A stretch of 64,000 bases of DNA from Auriscalpium vulgare (taxonomy: Eukaryota > Basidiomycota > Agaricomycetes > Russulales > Auriscalpiaceae): NCBI GenBank assembly GCA_019915015.1, contig JAHBBC010000035.1, positions 62,001 to 126,000 of the forward strand, given 5' to 3'. A program made the position numbers and the translations under genes. Shown in pieces: positions 1 to 9,697 of the stretch (position 1 is its first letter; each line of letters starts with the position of its first letter). Under the pieces are notes generated by a model, which ran no database searches, was not told where the DNA came from, and was given only the letters and a program-made list of their open reading frames with translations.

Positions 1-2072
1 GTCGCGTCGGGCACCTTCGCGAAAGGGTGGATCGGAGGTGTTAACGGCTCCTCACCCGCTGTGGTGTCTTCGTCGGCCTGCCTTTGTTTGTCTGCGCTAT
101 CCCCAGTCTCCCCTGGTCGGTCGACGGCCTCCGGCTCGAAGGAAACCTGCTTCTTGGCTTGCGTAAACGGCTTCCTCTTCGGAATGACCACCTCTGGAAT
201 TCGTCGCGATCTTTCGCGCTCGCCAGGCAGCAGCCCTATTGCCTGGGGAAACTCGCCCGCGTCCAGTGCGGCCTGCCGGCGTTCCTTCTGAGCTTGCCTT
301 TCCGCTCGGGCCGTCAGGAGCACTGCCATCTCCTGCTGGAGCTCCGTCATTCTGTCTTCGTCGGTCAATTGCGGCGTCAGTTGGATTAGGCCGGCGACCG
401 TCTGCACTTTGGCCGGCACTGGCTCGTAGTCCATCGTCGTCAGCATCATGGCTTCTGACTGTCCGTGTTGATTCCCGGCGTAGTACGCATCCACACGCTG
501 CTTCAGCGGGCCTTCTCCTAGCGGGATAAGTCCTCCACCCTTCAGAACGACCCGGTTGTTGTGGTCCCTAGATACGCGACCCGTCGCGATGTAGTCCTGG
601 ACCACCATACATTCCCTGACGAAGTGCCCCGTTTGGCCGCAGAAAAGGCATCCTGACGGCCCTCCCTGTCCGCCTTGATTTCCTTGCGTGGCGCGCGGCT
701 GTTGAGTTCCCGAGGTACCCCCATAACCCCTCTGACCTCCGCCGTTCCCCTGGTTGACGAGCATCCGCGCGAACTGTTCGGCAACCGCGGCTTTGATTGC
801 TTCTTGAAACTGTTCTATTTTGATTACAGCCTCCGTCGTTGCAACCGCCACTGCCGGTCCTGCGCTGACCGCTGGTACGATTGAGGGAGTGCCCCTCAGC
901 TCGTACTCTCCTGCCTCTAGCACGTCGGCCATGGGGTACGGTGTTTCTTTATCGTGGTCCGGCAATTTGATCTGCAGTCTTGTCGCCACCCTGTTCATGA
1001 GGCTGTCCTGGAAAGCGCGAAGGAACGCGATATCGCGCTCACGGGTCGAGATCCTGCTTTTCTTAACCAGGAAGTCGGTGATCGCGAAGAACTGCCGATA
1101 GAATTCGCTGAGCTCGCCGCCGGACGCAATGCCCAGACGGTACCGACTGCCTACGAGCGCGTCCATGTCCGCGATGGTATACTTGCGGTCCTCATCGGCT
1201 CCCGGGTACAGTTTAACAATGGCGTCCTGAAAGTCTTGGTAGGTCTTGGTGGGATCCTTAAACTCCGGCCTCGCTTCCCACTCCTCAGCCGTCGCGACGT
1301 CTAGGTAACGCACTGCATGGCCCTTCTTCGCCGTATCATCCGCTAGTTGAGCCCGGGCAAAGAGATGATTCAGCTCGTCGAAGTAACGCGGTAACTCGCG
1401 GGCCTTCTGATTGAAAGACGGTGCGTTGCGGTCCCCGCGGGTAGGCATTGCGACTGGCGCGACGTTGGGCTGAGGCGGTATTGCCTGTTGTCCGCCGCCT
1501 CCCCCTCCTCCACCGCCTCTGCCTCCGCCGCCGCCTCCTCCACCCGTTCCTGTTCCTTGTTGCTGTGTACTCATTCCTGACTGTGTTGGCGACTTTGGGT
1601 TGCTGGGGTTCAAACGGCTTGATGGAGCTTCTTGGGGATTGTTGCTGGCTTCCGCGACGTTTCGCGAAGTCCTATCTTGTAAGGAAACGGCCCGTCCCCA
1701 TCCCGGACTGACCCGTTCGTTCCTCGAGCATTCCCCTTCCGGATCATGCCGTGTGTGATGGTCGCTATCGCCACCATCAGAATTCAGAAGCAAACCTTCT
1801 AGTCCCTCGATCGTGACGCGATCCCCTCCTGTGATCAGGGACCTAGGGTCCTCTCCGGCGCGTCGGATCTCCCTACTGAGGGTCGGTCCATGCGGATCCT
1901 CTTCTTCTGATGGCAGACTTGATAGCGATGAGACTTCCCCCTGTTCGTCTTGTGGTTCCTCGATTTCTGCCTCTATGGCCGCCTGTCGCGACGTATTGCG
2001 AGCGTCCGCCCTCGTGGTCCTCTGCGGCTGTGTTCGCGTTGGGAGGTGGGCTATCTTGGGTTTCGGCGCCAT
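1..2072 (-). CDS. gag: Gag polyprotein of Gypsy element A (C-terminus outside the window)
   Basis: This is an open frame of about 690 codons from an ATG at 2072 to the window edge, with no stop and no intron needed. The order is: an acidic, Ser/Glu-rich N-terminus; a long glycine run (about 1490-1550); a retrotransposon gag core ending in a conserved LYPGADED segment (about 1160-1420); and a CCHC zinc knuckle (CFLCGQTGHFVREC, near 620-660). The C-terminal part is charged and contains a QxEMAxLLTARAERQAQKE coiled-coil-like stretch. Gag packages the element RNA and forms the virus-like particle; the zinc knuckle binds RNA. The start is the first ATG after the primer binding site, 70 nt downstream. 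The frame looks intact, unlike the pol of element C. Confidence 0.88.
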   Translation of the reverse strand, partial: MAPKPKIAHLPTRTQPQRTTRADARNTSRQAAIEAEIEEPQDEQGEVSSLSSLPSEEEDPHGPTLSREIRRAGEDPRSLITGGDRVTIEGLEGLLLNSDGGDSDHHTRHDPEGECSRNERVSPGWGRAVSLQDRTSRNVAEASNNPQEAPSSRLNPSNPKSPTQSGMSTQQQGTGTGGGGGGGGRGGGGGGGGGQQAIPPQPNVAPVAMPTRGDRNAPSFNQKARELPRYFDELNHLFARAQLADDTAKKGHAVRYLDVATAEEWEARPEFKDPTKTYQDFQDAIVKLYPGADEDRKYTIADMDALVGSRYRLGIASGGELSEFYRQFFAITDFLVKKSRISTRERDIAFLRAFQDSLMNRVATRLQIKLPDHDKETPYPMADVLEAGEYELRGTPSIVPAVSAGPAVAVATTEAVIKIEQFQEAIKAAVAEQFARMLVNQGNGGGQRGYGGTSGTQQPRATQGNQGGQGGPSGCLFCGQTGHFVRECMVVQDYIATGRVSRDHNNRVVLKGGGLIPLGEGPLKQRVDAYYAGNQHGQSEAMMLTTMDYEPVPAKVQTVAGLIQLTPQLTDEDRMTELQQEMAVLLTARAERQAQKERRQAALDAGEFPQAIGLLPGERERSRRIPEVVIPKRKPFTQAKKQVSFEPEAVDRPGETGDSADKQRQADEDTTAGEEPLTPPIHPFAKVPDA

Positions 2073-2141
2073 GTTGATCAGCGACCGGGTGCCGTCTACG
2101 AGGCTGATTTTAAAGCTCAAACACGATCGTCATCACCATAC

Positions 2142-2159
2142 CCCTCGCGGTGGGCTCCA
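2142..2159 (-). other. Primer binding site of element A
   Basis: On the minus strand the sequence TGGAGCCCACCGCGAGG lies three bases after the presumed LTR end (ATCA). It starts with TGG, the complement of a tRNA CCA tail, and recurs at the same place in element B (5971-5989). The matching tRNA was not identified. Confidence 0.7.
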
Positions 2160-2162
2160 AAA

Positions 2163-3330
2163 TGATACGCTATCACCCGGGACGGACCCTAGCGGGGCGT
2201 GCGGCGAGTGCCTCACAGGACAACAACCACCAACACTGCCTCCTATACGTCGCGATCCAGTCCGGGTGACTAGTCTTGCTGAGGGGGGAAGGTGTTCGTG
2301 TCGCTGTTGCGCTTCGTGCCCTCCCCGCGGTCGTGCGGGGCCACCTCCTACCGCCTAAACACCAAACTAAACACTCACCTGCCTGGGGATGCCCTCTACG
2401 GGATCCTCCTCCGAGTGCTTCGCACCCGTGTGCGAAGCGTCCGCCTATGGGCCGTCGCACCCCCTCTTGCCTGTCCGCCTGCCTACCTGTTCCCACATCG
2501 GTGGGGTCCTTCCTTCCTAAGTCTGGCAGCGCCTCAGGCTACAGTTTCTGTGAGGTAAAGGGTGTGGGTGGCTTGCGCCGCCCACAGGTTGATTGGGTTG
2601 CTACGTCTCGCGCAGCTCCCTAAGTAGTGGCTCTACCTACGTCGCTAAGCCCTCCCGATCTAGCCCGTTCCGGTGATCCGTTCCGTCGCCAGTCCCGGTT
2701 GCTCCTGGGTCGCCGGACCACGTTCCCATCACCCCCGCTCCCGCGACCCTGCGCCTCGCATGCTGCTTCCCCGTCTCGCGACGTCTCGCTACACGCTTGC
2801 CCGCGGCCTGAACCTATCAGCGCGTTATCTTTGTCGTCTTGCTGGAGGTGTGTGCGCAGGGAAACGTCGGCGGACAGGCTGATTATCTCCTGCCTTCGGC
2901 GGTTCATGTGGGCCTGGGCACGCATCGCGGATTTGGCGCGATGAAGACCGACCGGGTGCGCGCGTCCGGATTTGCGCGTTCCGTCGTCGAATAATCGGTT
3001 CACGGTTAGCCCTGCTTTGACAGCCTCGACAACGTCAAGACAATCCGCACTAGGTATTGTTGCTTGTTCGTCGTCGCCGTCGGAGTCTTCATCGAGCGCC
3101 CAGGAAACTTGATTGAATGCTGACACCATGTAGTGGGTAGAAAACAATTCTATTCCAGACGGGTAGTCTGGTAGCGCTTCAATGCTGTCGACATTGAGGA
3201 CAGATTGCATGTCGAGCGGGATACCTGGTATAATGAGGTCTAGGTCAGTAAATACGAGGATAATGTACACATCGTGACGTGACCATGCCGACCGGATGAA
3301 CACATCCAGACGTCCGCTGTTCAGAATGCA
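2163..3330 (-). repeat. 5' LTR of element A and flank, outer boundary not resolved
   Basis: The LTR 3' end is placed at 2163 because GCGTATCA stands directly before the primer binding site and mirrors the TGATACGC start of the related LTRs. I could not find the matching TG start, so the right limit is uncertain. A minus-strand frame at 2620-3450 crosses this area but resembles no family I know; its Arg/Gly-rich tail suggests it is not a real protein. Confidence 0.45.
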
Positions 3331-3508
3331 CGAGGCGCACGGAAAACGGTTGATCAACAGGATGAATGCATCCACACTTTGACCTCCCATATTCCGTGCT
3401 TCTAGTCGTGCGAGGATAGAGTGCTTAAAGCAACGAGGCCCAAGGCGCACGGAGGACGGTTGATCAACAGGATGAATGCATCCACGCTTTGACCTCCCAT
3501 ATTCCGTG
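3331..3508. repeat. Direct repeat, two 68-bp copies 110 bp apart
   Basis: Copies at 3331-3398 and 3441-3508 differ at only a few positions and both end in CCCATATTCCGTG. They are separated by 42 bp. No gene is evident here. They may be relics of a tandem duplication or the edge of element A. Confidence 0.85.
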
Positions 3509-4253
3509 TCCCTAGGCCGACGGGTCCACCCTTTGGTACGTAGGCGGCCGATAGAGGGCGCATTGGGAAGCTGCGCGAACTCACCTGGAGAAGAGGGATG
3601 CTGGGTGATGGAAACCCCAGTATCTGCTAGGCTTTATATATGTCAGAGACAATAAACGCGGGGAATAGCGGGAGGGAACACCCATTGTGATCGCTTTGCA
3701 GCTTGGAACGGCCAAAGGTGAGTGTGGCCGCGTCGTTCTTAACGCCCAACGTGGTCGTGGTGAGATTAGAGCTGCGACATTCGATGCCGAATGCCCGATC
3801 TATTGGCTTACTGGTGCAGTCGTAATTGCGGCCCTTGAGAGCGACAAGAACCTCGGAAATCGCGTACTCATTCAAGCCAGCGCTCGCACAAGGGAGTTCG
3901 CAAGATCAACTCGAGTACAGGGACACAGCGCGAATGTTCGGCTCGTGAGATATTGCGCAAGCTGCTCGGAGGTTAAAGACAATGTGCGAGGCCGTCACAG
4001 CGTGTTGACCACATAGTATAAACCGCGCCGCAGCTTGTCGTGCACCACGCGATGTCAACCGGACCACGTGACCTTGGCCTAGCCTATTGTCTATTATCTA
4101 TTGTCAACGGCGCGAGCTTCATTCTCTAGTTTTGTAGTCCGCAATCCTCTTACTACAAAATCACTCGTAGATTCGCCGGAAAACCGGTATTTTCTGGATT
4201 TTCTATCTATGACAACCAAGGGCTCGCTATATTTAATACAAGTTATCGGGCAT
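3509..4253. other. Spacer without a recognisable gene
   Basis: Only short shadow frames occur. A TATATA string near 3636 is readable on both strands. Nothing else was recognised. Confidence 0.5.
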
Positions 4254-4589
4254 TTAGGCGTAGTGCGAATTGTTCATTTCACCAAAATCATATCCAGTCT
4301 CTCCGGAGGCAAGGAGGACAACACGCTTCATCTGGAAGTCAACGCGCGTCATATCCTTTGCCTTCGGCTTGTTCTCGACGTCGGACAAAGCCTTGTACCG
4401 ACCGATTCCAACATCCACATAAACGAGGTCGCCTCGCAGGAGAAACTGAGGCTCCATGGACAATTCGCCGATAGCGAGGTCTTGAGCATCGAATATTTCT
4501 GAGTAGGGAACAGGCTGGATGCAACGTGAGCTTTGGAGAGGTGGTAAGGAAGTTAGGCACAGACCACAGAGCCTATCACACCTCGACGC
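4254..4589 (-). pseudogene. 3' part of an unrecognised gene split by element B
   Basis: A minus-strand frame ending at 4254 has normal protein composition (a stretch with LLRGDLVYVDVGIGRY and a charged tail) but reads into the LTR of element B at 4590 and has no start of its own. A second fragment on the same strand lies beyond element B at 9378-9695. Removing element B and one copy of its target duplication would bring the two together. I do not recognise the family and do not assign a function. Confidence 0.45.
4586..4589. other. Target site duplication ACGC, left copy (right copy 9309-9312)
   Basis: ACGC stands directly before the 5' LTR and directly after the 3' LTR of element B. Four to six bases is usual for Gypsy integrase. 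With the near-identical LTRs it shows a simple, recent insertion. Confidence 0.8.
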
Positions 4590-5966
4590 TGATACGCCTG
4601 GTTCTGCGGTGTGCGGAGATCTCACTTCAATTTTTGAACTTTCGTCAAGTCGAGAGTTTCGCTTCGGAGTCACCTGACTTCGGAACTTGGCCAGCAGTTT
4701 CCGAGGTTTCAACCCAGTCACTTCCGAACTTTCCGAAGTCACGTGACTTCGGATTCCGAACTCGCGCCGGTCTCGGCCCGCTAGCACAGCCTCCACGGAT
4801 CTTTCCGAAGCGCCCGCACGTGATTCGGTCCAGACTTCACAAGCCCATCATCATCAGACACGCCCCAAACGTGATCCAGAGTCAAAACACTCACAGATTG
4901 TTGGGCTATGTCGCATCTAGGCCATATCCACTCCAGAACATTGCCCCCTCGTTCCCAGTATTGTCCCCTCCATTCCGACCCTACCTCGAGCCCTCCAGAT
5001 GTGGTTCGCTGCGTTTCTAGCTGCGTCGAACCGCTATGCAACGCAATACTTCGGAACTTCGGACGATAGCCGCAGCGACTTCGGAACGTGTTCCGAAGTT
5101 AGGCGCACATTCCCACTGTGGAGTCCCTTATGTTTCATTGTCTTAGGTTTCATGACTACTCTTCTCAGGCTTCCTAGCAATGGCGTTCGACTTACCGTTT
5201 GCTTGCGACTTACTCATTTCTTGTGATCTTGACCCACTTACTTCGTGTTTCGTTCTACTTATGCTCTTGTTTGTTCGCACGGTTGTATATTACTTCGGAC
5301 TCACTCGTAGTATATATAGGACTTGTCAGTACGATATTCTGCATCATATCATATGCCCCCTTCTTCCCCCTCATAGTGAGACTCACGCTAGAGACCCTCC
5401 TCGACCTCTCGCATTGTCAAAGCGTTTCTGACTTTGCACCTTTCGACTTCGACTTCGACTTCGCCTTCGCCGCACGCCGCACGTATAGTATTTGACTTCG
5501 ACTTCGGATCTCGACTCCGACTTCGACTTCGCCTTTGACGCACGTATCGTATTCGCCTTTCGTACCCTCCTTTGTCATTCAACTTCGACTTCGACTCCAT
5601 CCTCGACCCAATCACTTCGGCACTTCGGCTCCATCACTTCGGCACTTCGGCTCCATCACTTCGGCACTTCGACTCCATCACCTCGGCACTTCGGAACCAC
5701 GGCATTCAACTTCGACTTTGCCTACGTTGCACAACCACTCGACACCCCGCAGATCGTAACATCCCCACACTTCCTCGTCCTTCCTAGTTTGGATCACTCC
5801 CGAACTCACTGCTATCACGCTACAACCACCCCATTCCCACTTCGGAGACGCTCCCGGAGACTTCGGGACCACTGACGACTCGCCCCTCACACAACGGTAC
5901 CGTGCACTGTGCTCTAGGGATAGGTATACAAGACATTACCGCCCTACTACCGGCTGGTACCCATCA
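4590..5966 (+). repeat. 5' LTR of element B
   Basis: It begins TGATACGCC and ends CCATCA. The sequence is rich in ACTTCGGA words and contains a 22-bp perfect palindrome centred on CACGTG (4732-4753), a TATATATAG box near 5311 that probably drives the element, and a run of CACTTCGG repeats (5615-5695). The only difference I could find from the 3' LTR is T versus C near 5090/8432. Confidence 0.93.
4732..4753. promoter_or_regulatory. 22-bp perfect palindrome centred on CACGTG in the LTR
   Basis: The arms TCCGAAGTCAC and GTGACTTCGGA are exact reverse complements. CACGTG is the E-box type site of bHLH factors. The same design occurs in the LTR of element C at 52411-52426 and 52477-52498, with different but still self-complementary flanks. 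Confidence 0.75.
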
Positions 5967-5970
5967 TTAT

Positions 5971-5989
5971 TGGAGCCCACCGCGAGGGG
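5971..5989 (+). other. Primer binding site of element B
   Basis: TGGAGCCCACCGCGAGGGG lies four bases after the 5' LTR. The same string occupies the same place in element A. It primes minus-strand DNA synthesis from a tRNA 3' end. Confidence 0.75.
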
Positions 5990-6181
5990 ACCAAGTCAGT
6001 ATTCCTCCGAAGCCCTCGGACGTGTCTACTCCCTTTGATATAGGTGTCGCATCTCCAATCAACTTCGGATTTCGAGCACTCGATCGCAACAATCATCCGA
6101 ACCTAGGCCCGATACTTCGCCTCCACACGCCTCATCCCTTCCACATCCCATTCACTTCGCCTCCTTCGCATCCCTTGTCTA

Positions 6182-7931
6182 TTGATGGCCTCGTATATGC
6201 CCCCTCGCCGCGCACGAACTGCACCGACGTTCGATCCCAAACAGCCCCGTAGGTTCTTCTCCGACCTCGAGAAGCTCACCATGTCTGCGAACATCACCAG
6301 TGATCGCGCCAAGAAAGATTGGGCACAGAAGTACGTCGAACTTGACGAAGCTGATTTGTTTGACGCGATGGAAGTGTTCTACGGTCCTGGTAACTACGAC
6401 GACTTCAAGGAAGCAGTCGCGAACCTCTACCCAGGAGCCGAAGAAGACATCCGAAACTTCCGAACCATTGATCCAATTATGTTCGACATCGCCCCAGCCG
6501 GAGGGCCTCCAACTTCGCTCGTTTCCGAACAAATCGAGGCTATTGACGCAGAGTTGGCCTGGCTGCGCGAGCAACAGGCTCTCGAACAAGAGTATGATGG
6601 CATTGCAGCAATGCACGAGCCATCCGAAGTATTCGACACCGTTCCGAACCTCTGCTATGTCACCCCCGTTCCTGTCCCGCTCACATCTTCCCATCGTCGC
6701 GAACCAGAAGACTGCAACATGACTTGGGTCACCGTTTGCTTCGACGCTTCGGATCCAGCGTTCGCAAGTGAGGCACAAGACCCCGCTGCCACGTCCTCGC
6801 CTTTGGAGCACTTCGCAAGCGCCCCGGAGCTTCGCTTCGCACCCATTGCACTGCGTACAACCATTGAACAAGTCCCGAACCAAGACGCAGAGATACGCAG
6901 CGACGCGAACGACACCATCCCACTCACTCCACACCTCAGAACATTTCCGAGCTACCGAGGAGACGACGCACTACTCGTACAGGACATCCGAACTACCATC
7001 CCCAACTTCGACACACTTCGCCCCATTCCCAGTGACAGCTACAGCCGCATTCCAATCGAACACTCGCAGTTCAACGTCTCGACGTTCATCATGCCCCGCA
7101 TCATCGACAAGCACCTCTCCAACCTCTTCCGAACTTACCAACGCATGTTCGACACTGGAGGCATGTTCTCTGGTACGAAGTCGATCCTCGTCTCACACGA
7201 ACTCATCATCCTTCGTCACATCCTCTCGACTGGCGCGCACGACTTGCCTCTGTGGAACTTCGGATCACTTCGCAACTTCGACTTCGTCTCTCCAGCAATT
7301 GGCCACACTTCGACTTCACGTGGCATTGCGGGCAGCAATACCATCGTTCATAGCAACCCAGCGAAGCCGATGAAACACTGCTACAATTGTTTCGGACCCA
7401 GTTCGCTTGGTTTTCGAGCACGCAGCTCGACTCTGCCAACCTTCGAGTTAGGAAACTTCGGATTCTTTCGTGGACTTCGGACGCCTCACATCCTTAGGAA
7501 TCACATCACAGACATCGACCTTTCCTCCGACCACAGCATCTCGCACACCACAGCCGTCGCATCGACAGAGGAGTTACAACTTCGTCGCATCAACTTCGGA
7601 GTATTCCTAGGCTTCACGTCCCTCTTCCTCGCGTTCGATCGTCGATTCCCACGGTACTTCGGAAGTACCGCGCCTCCGCTCGACCTCTCAAACCAACATC
7701 CTGTCTCAACGCATTCCTCCGACACTTCGCGTTTTGCACATGGACGCATCACCATGACTCGCATCTTCCTCTTCCACCACGACGCACCCATCATCCTTCG
7801 CGACTTTGCCAAACTACTTCGGATCTTTGCCACATCACTTCGGAAACTCCATATGGCGCAGCTCGGAATCCTCGCGCACGTCGCGTGTTGGGCTCTGACC
7901 GTGGACGGTCAGTATCAAAGTATGGAGGAGG
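6182..7931 (+). pseudogene. Gag-like remnant protein of element B
   Basis: The frame opens at 6182, directly after a 215-bp leader, and runs without a stop through the internal region into the 3' LTR (formal stop at 8362, 726 codons). Residues 10-95 match the gag core of element A (PTFDPKQPRRFFSDLEKL, LYPGAEED). The rest is not gag: it contains a shrunken reverse-transcriptase piece around 7090-7230 and long Ser/Phe-rich stretches. No zinc knuckle is present. It could still supply a gag-like particle function, but the absence of an RNA-binding knuckle argues against it. Reading into the LTR is probably fortuitous. Confidence 0.6.
7895..7931 (+). promoter_or_regulatory. 3' polypurine tract of element B with upstream hairpin
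   Basis: An inverted repeat CTGACCGTGGACGGTCAG (7895-7912, 8-bp stem) is followed by 11 bases and then GGAGGAGG directly before the 3' LTR. The polypurine tract primes plus-strand DNA synthesis. The same hairpin, 11-nt spacing and tract occur twice in element C. Confidence 0.8.
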
Positions 7932-9308
7932 TGATACGCCTGGTTCTGCGGTGTGCGGAGATCTCACTTCAATTTTTGAACTTTCGTCAAGTCGAGAGTT
8001 TCGCTTCGGAGTCACCTGACTTCGGAACTTGGCCAGCAGTTTCCGAGGTTTCAACCCAGTCACTTCCGAACTTTCCGAAGTCACGTGACTTCGGATTCCG
8101 AACTCGCGCCGGTCTCGGCCCGCTAGCACAGCCTCCACGGATCTTTCCGAAGCGCCCGCACGTGATTCGGTCCAGACTTCACAAGCCCATCATCATCAGA
8201 CACGCCCCAAACGTGATCCAGAGTCAAAACACTCACAGATTGTTGGGCTATGTCGCATCTAGGCCATATCCACTCCAGAACATTGCCCCCTCGTTCCCAG
8301 TATTGTCCCCTCCATTCCGACCCTACCTCGAGCCCTCCAGATGTGGTTCGCTGCGTTTCTAGCTGCGTCGAACCGCTATGCAACGCAATACTTCGGAACT
8401 TCGGACGATAGCCGCAGCGACTTCGGAACGCGTTCCGAAGTTAGGCGCACATTCCCACTGTGGAGTCCCTTATGTTTCATTGTCTTAGGTTTCATGACTA
8501 CTCTTCTCAGGCTTCCTAGCAATGGCGTTCGACTTACCGTTTGCTTGCGACTTACTCATTTCTTGTGATCTTGACCCACTTACTTCGTGTTTCGTTCTAC
8601 TTATGCTCTTGTTTGTTCGCACGGTTGTATATTACTTCGGACTCACTCGTAGTATATATAGGACTTGTCAGTACGATATTCTGCATCATATCATATGCCC
8701 CCTTCTTCCCCCTCATAGTGAGACTCACGCTAGAGACCCTCCTCGACCTCTCGCATTGTCAAAGCGTTTCTGACTTTGCACCTTTCGACTTCGACTTCGA
8801 CTTCGCCTTCGCCGCACGCCGCACGTATAGTATTTGACTTCGACTTCGGATCTCGACTCCGACTTCGACTTCGCCTTTGACGCACGTATCGTATTCGCCT
8901 TTCGTACCCTCCTTTGTCATTCAACTTCGACTTCGACTCCATCCTCGACCCAATCACTTCGGCACTTCGGCTCCATCACTTCGGCACTTCGGCTCCATCA
9001 CTTCGGCACTTCGACTCCATCACCTCGGCACTTCGGAACCACGGCATTCAACTTCGACTTTGCCTACGTTGCACAACCACTCGACACCCCGCAGATCGTA
9101 ACATCCCCACACTTCCTCGTCCTTCCTAGTTTGGATCACTCCCGAACTCACTGCTATCACGCTACAACCACCCCATTCCCACTTCGGAGACGCTCCCGGA
9201 GACTTCGGGACCACTGACGACTCGCCCCTCACACAACGGTACCGTGCACTGTGCTCTAGGGATAGGTATACAAGACATTACCGCCCTACTACCGGCTGGT
9301 ACCCATCA
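7932..9308 (+). repeat. 3' LTR of element B
   Basis: It is a copy of 4590-5966 with one visible substitution. The CACGTG palindrome recurs at 8074-8095. Its first 40 bases after TGATACG still resemble pol coding sequence of element C (see findings). Confidence 0.93.
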
Positions 9309-9377
9309 ACGCATCTGCGTCGACCAAGCCTTTGCATACACACCAGACAACACGATGTCATTGGCAACTATGATGCG

Positions 9378-9695
9378 TTAGCGAGTAACGATAAGACAGC
9401 ACAGAGACTTACTGCTTTCCGGCTTAGTGTGGCGACGTACTATAGCCTGTGCTTGCAGCATTGCTTGCTTTGTGAGCGGCAGGATACCCAGTGTGGGTTG
9501 CGCCACAGGTTTGCTGTAGTCGAAGAAGCGAAGAAATTTGATTTCGCCGATGATGCGCAGGATGACAGGAGCATCGTTTGTGGCAAGGCAAAGTGCATTT
9601 CCAATCCATTTGACATTGTTCGGCGGCGCCGAGAGAGGGAAAATATTATCAGCGGGATGTGAGGTCGTCATAATGGACCGGATACGGCTGGGCAA
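9378..9695 (-). pseudogene. 5' part of an unrecognised gene split by element B
   Basis: The frame starts at 9695 and has a plausible intron near its end (donor GTAAGTCTC, branch CGCTAAC, acceptor ATAG, about 9366-9410). It is on the same strand as 4254-4589 on the other side of element B. The protein has a hydrophobic stretch (NDAPVILRIIGEIKFLRFF) but no family that I recognise. It lies two bases beyond the stop of the Helitron-like gene; whether both belong to one transcript is unclear. Confidence 0.4.
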
Positions 9696-9697
9696 TG

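Larger units (their letters stand above)
1..2163 (-). mobile_element. Ty3/Gypsy LTR retrotransposon A, 5' part, runs off the left edge
   Basis: Reading right to left there is an LTR end, a primer binding site and a long gag frame that continues past base 1, so pol and the 3' LTR lie outside the window. The primer binding site is the same as that of element B, and the gag resembles the gag remnant of B, so A, B and probably C belong to one clade. Target-site duplications cannot be checked because only one end is present. Confidence 0.85.
4590..9308 (+). mobile_element. Non-autonomous Gypsy-type LTR retrotransposon B, complete
   Basis: The element is 4719 bp with LTRs of 1377 bp (4590-5966 and 7932-9308), TG...CA ends, an ACGC target duplication, a primer binding site at 5971 and a polypurine tract GGAGGAGG at 7924-7931. 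The internal part is under 2 kb. It keeps a gag N-terminus, a degenerate reverse-transcriptase piece (TGGMFSGTKSILVSHE, like GTFSGTKSILISRE of element C) and the pol segment around the polypurine tract. It has no protease, complete reverse transcriptase or integrase, so it must be moved by a relative such as element C. It sits inside another gene. Confidence 0.93.

Noticed and set aside
2620..3450. 276-codon minus frame as a gene
   Set aside because: It crosses the LTR zone and a direct repeat, its tail is low-complexity, and no family or splice context is seen.
7932..8362. Extension of the element B frame through the 3' LTR as functional coding sequence
   Set aside because: The same LTR sequence stands at the 5' end as promoter; the frame is open mainly because of the low-stop ACTTCGG repeats.
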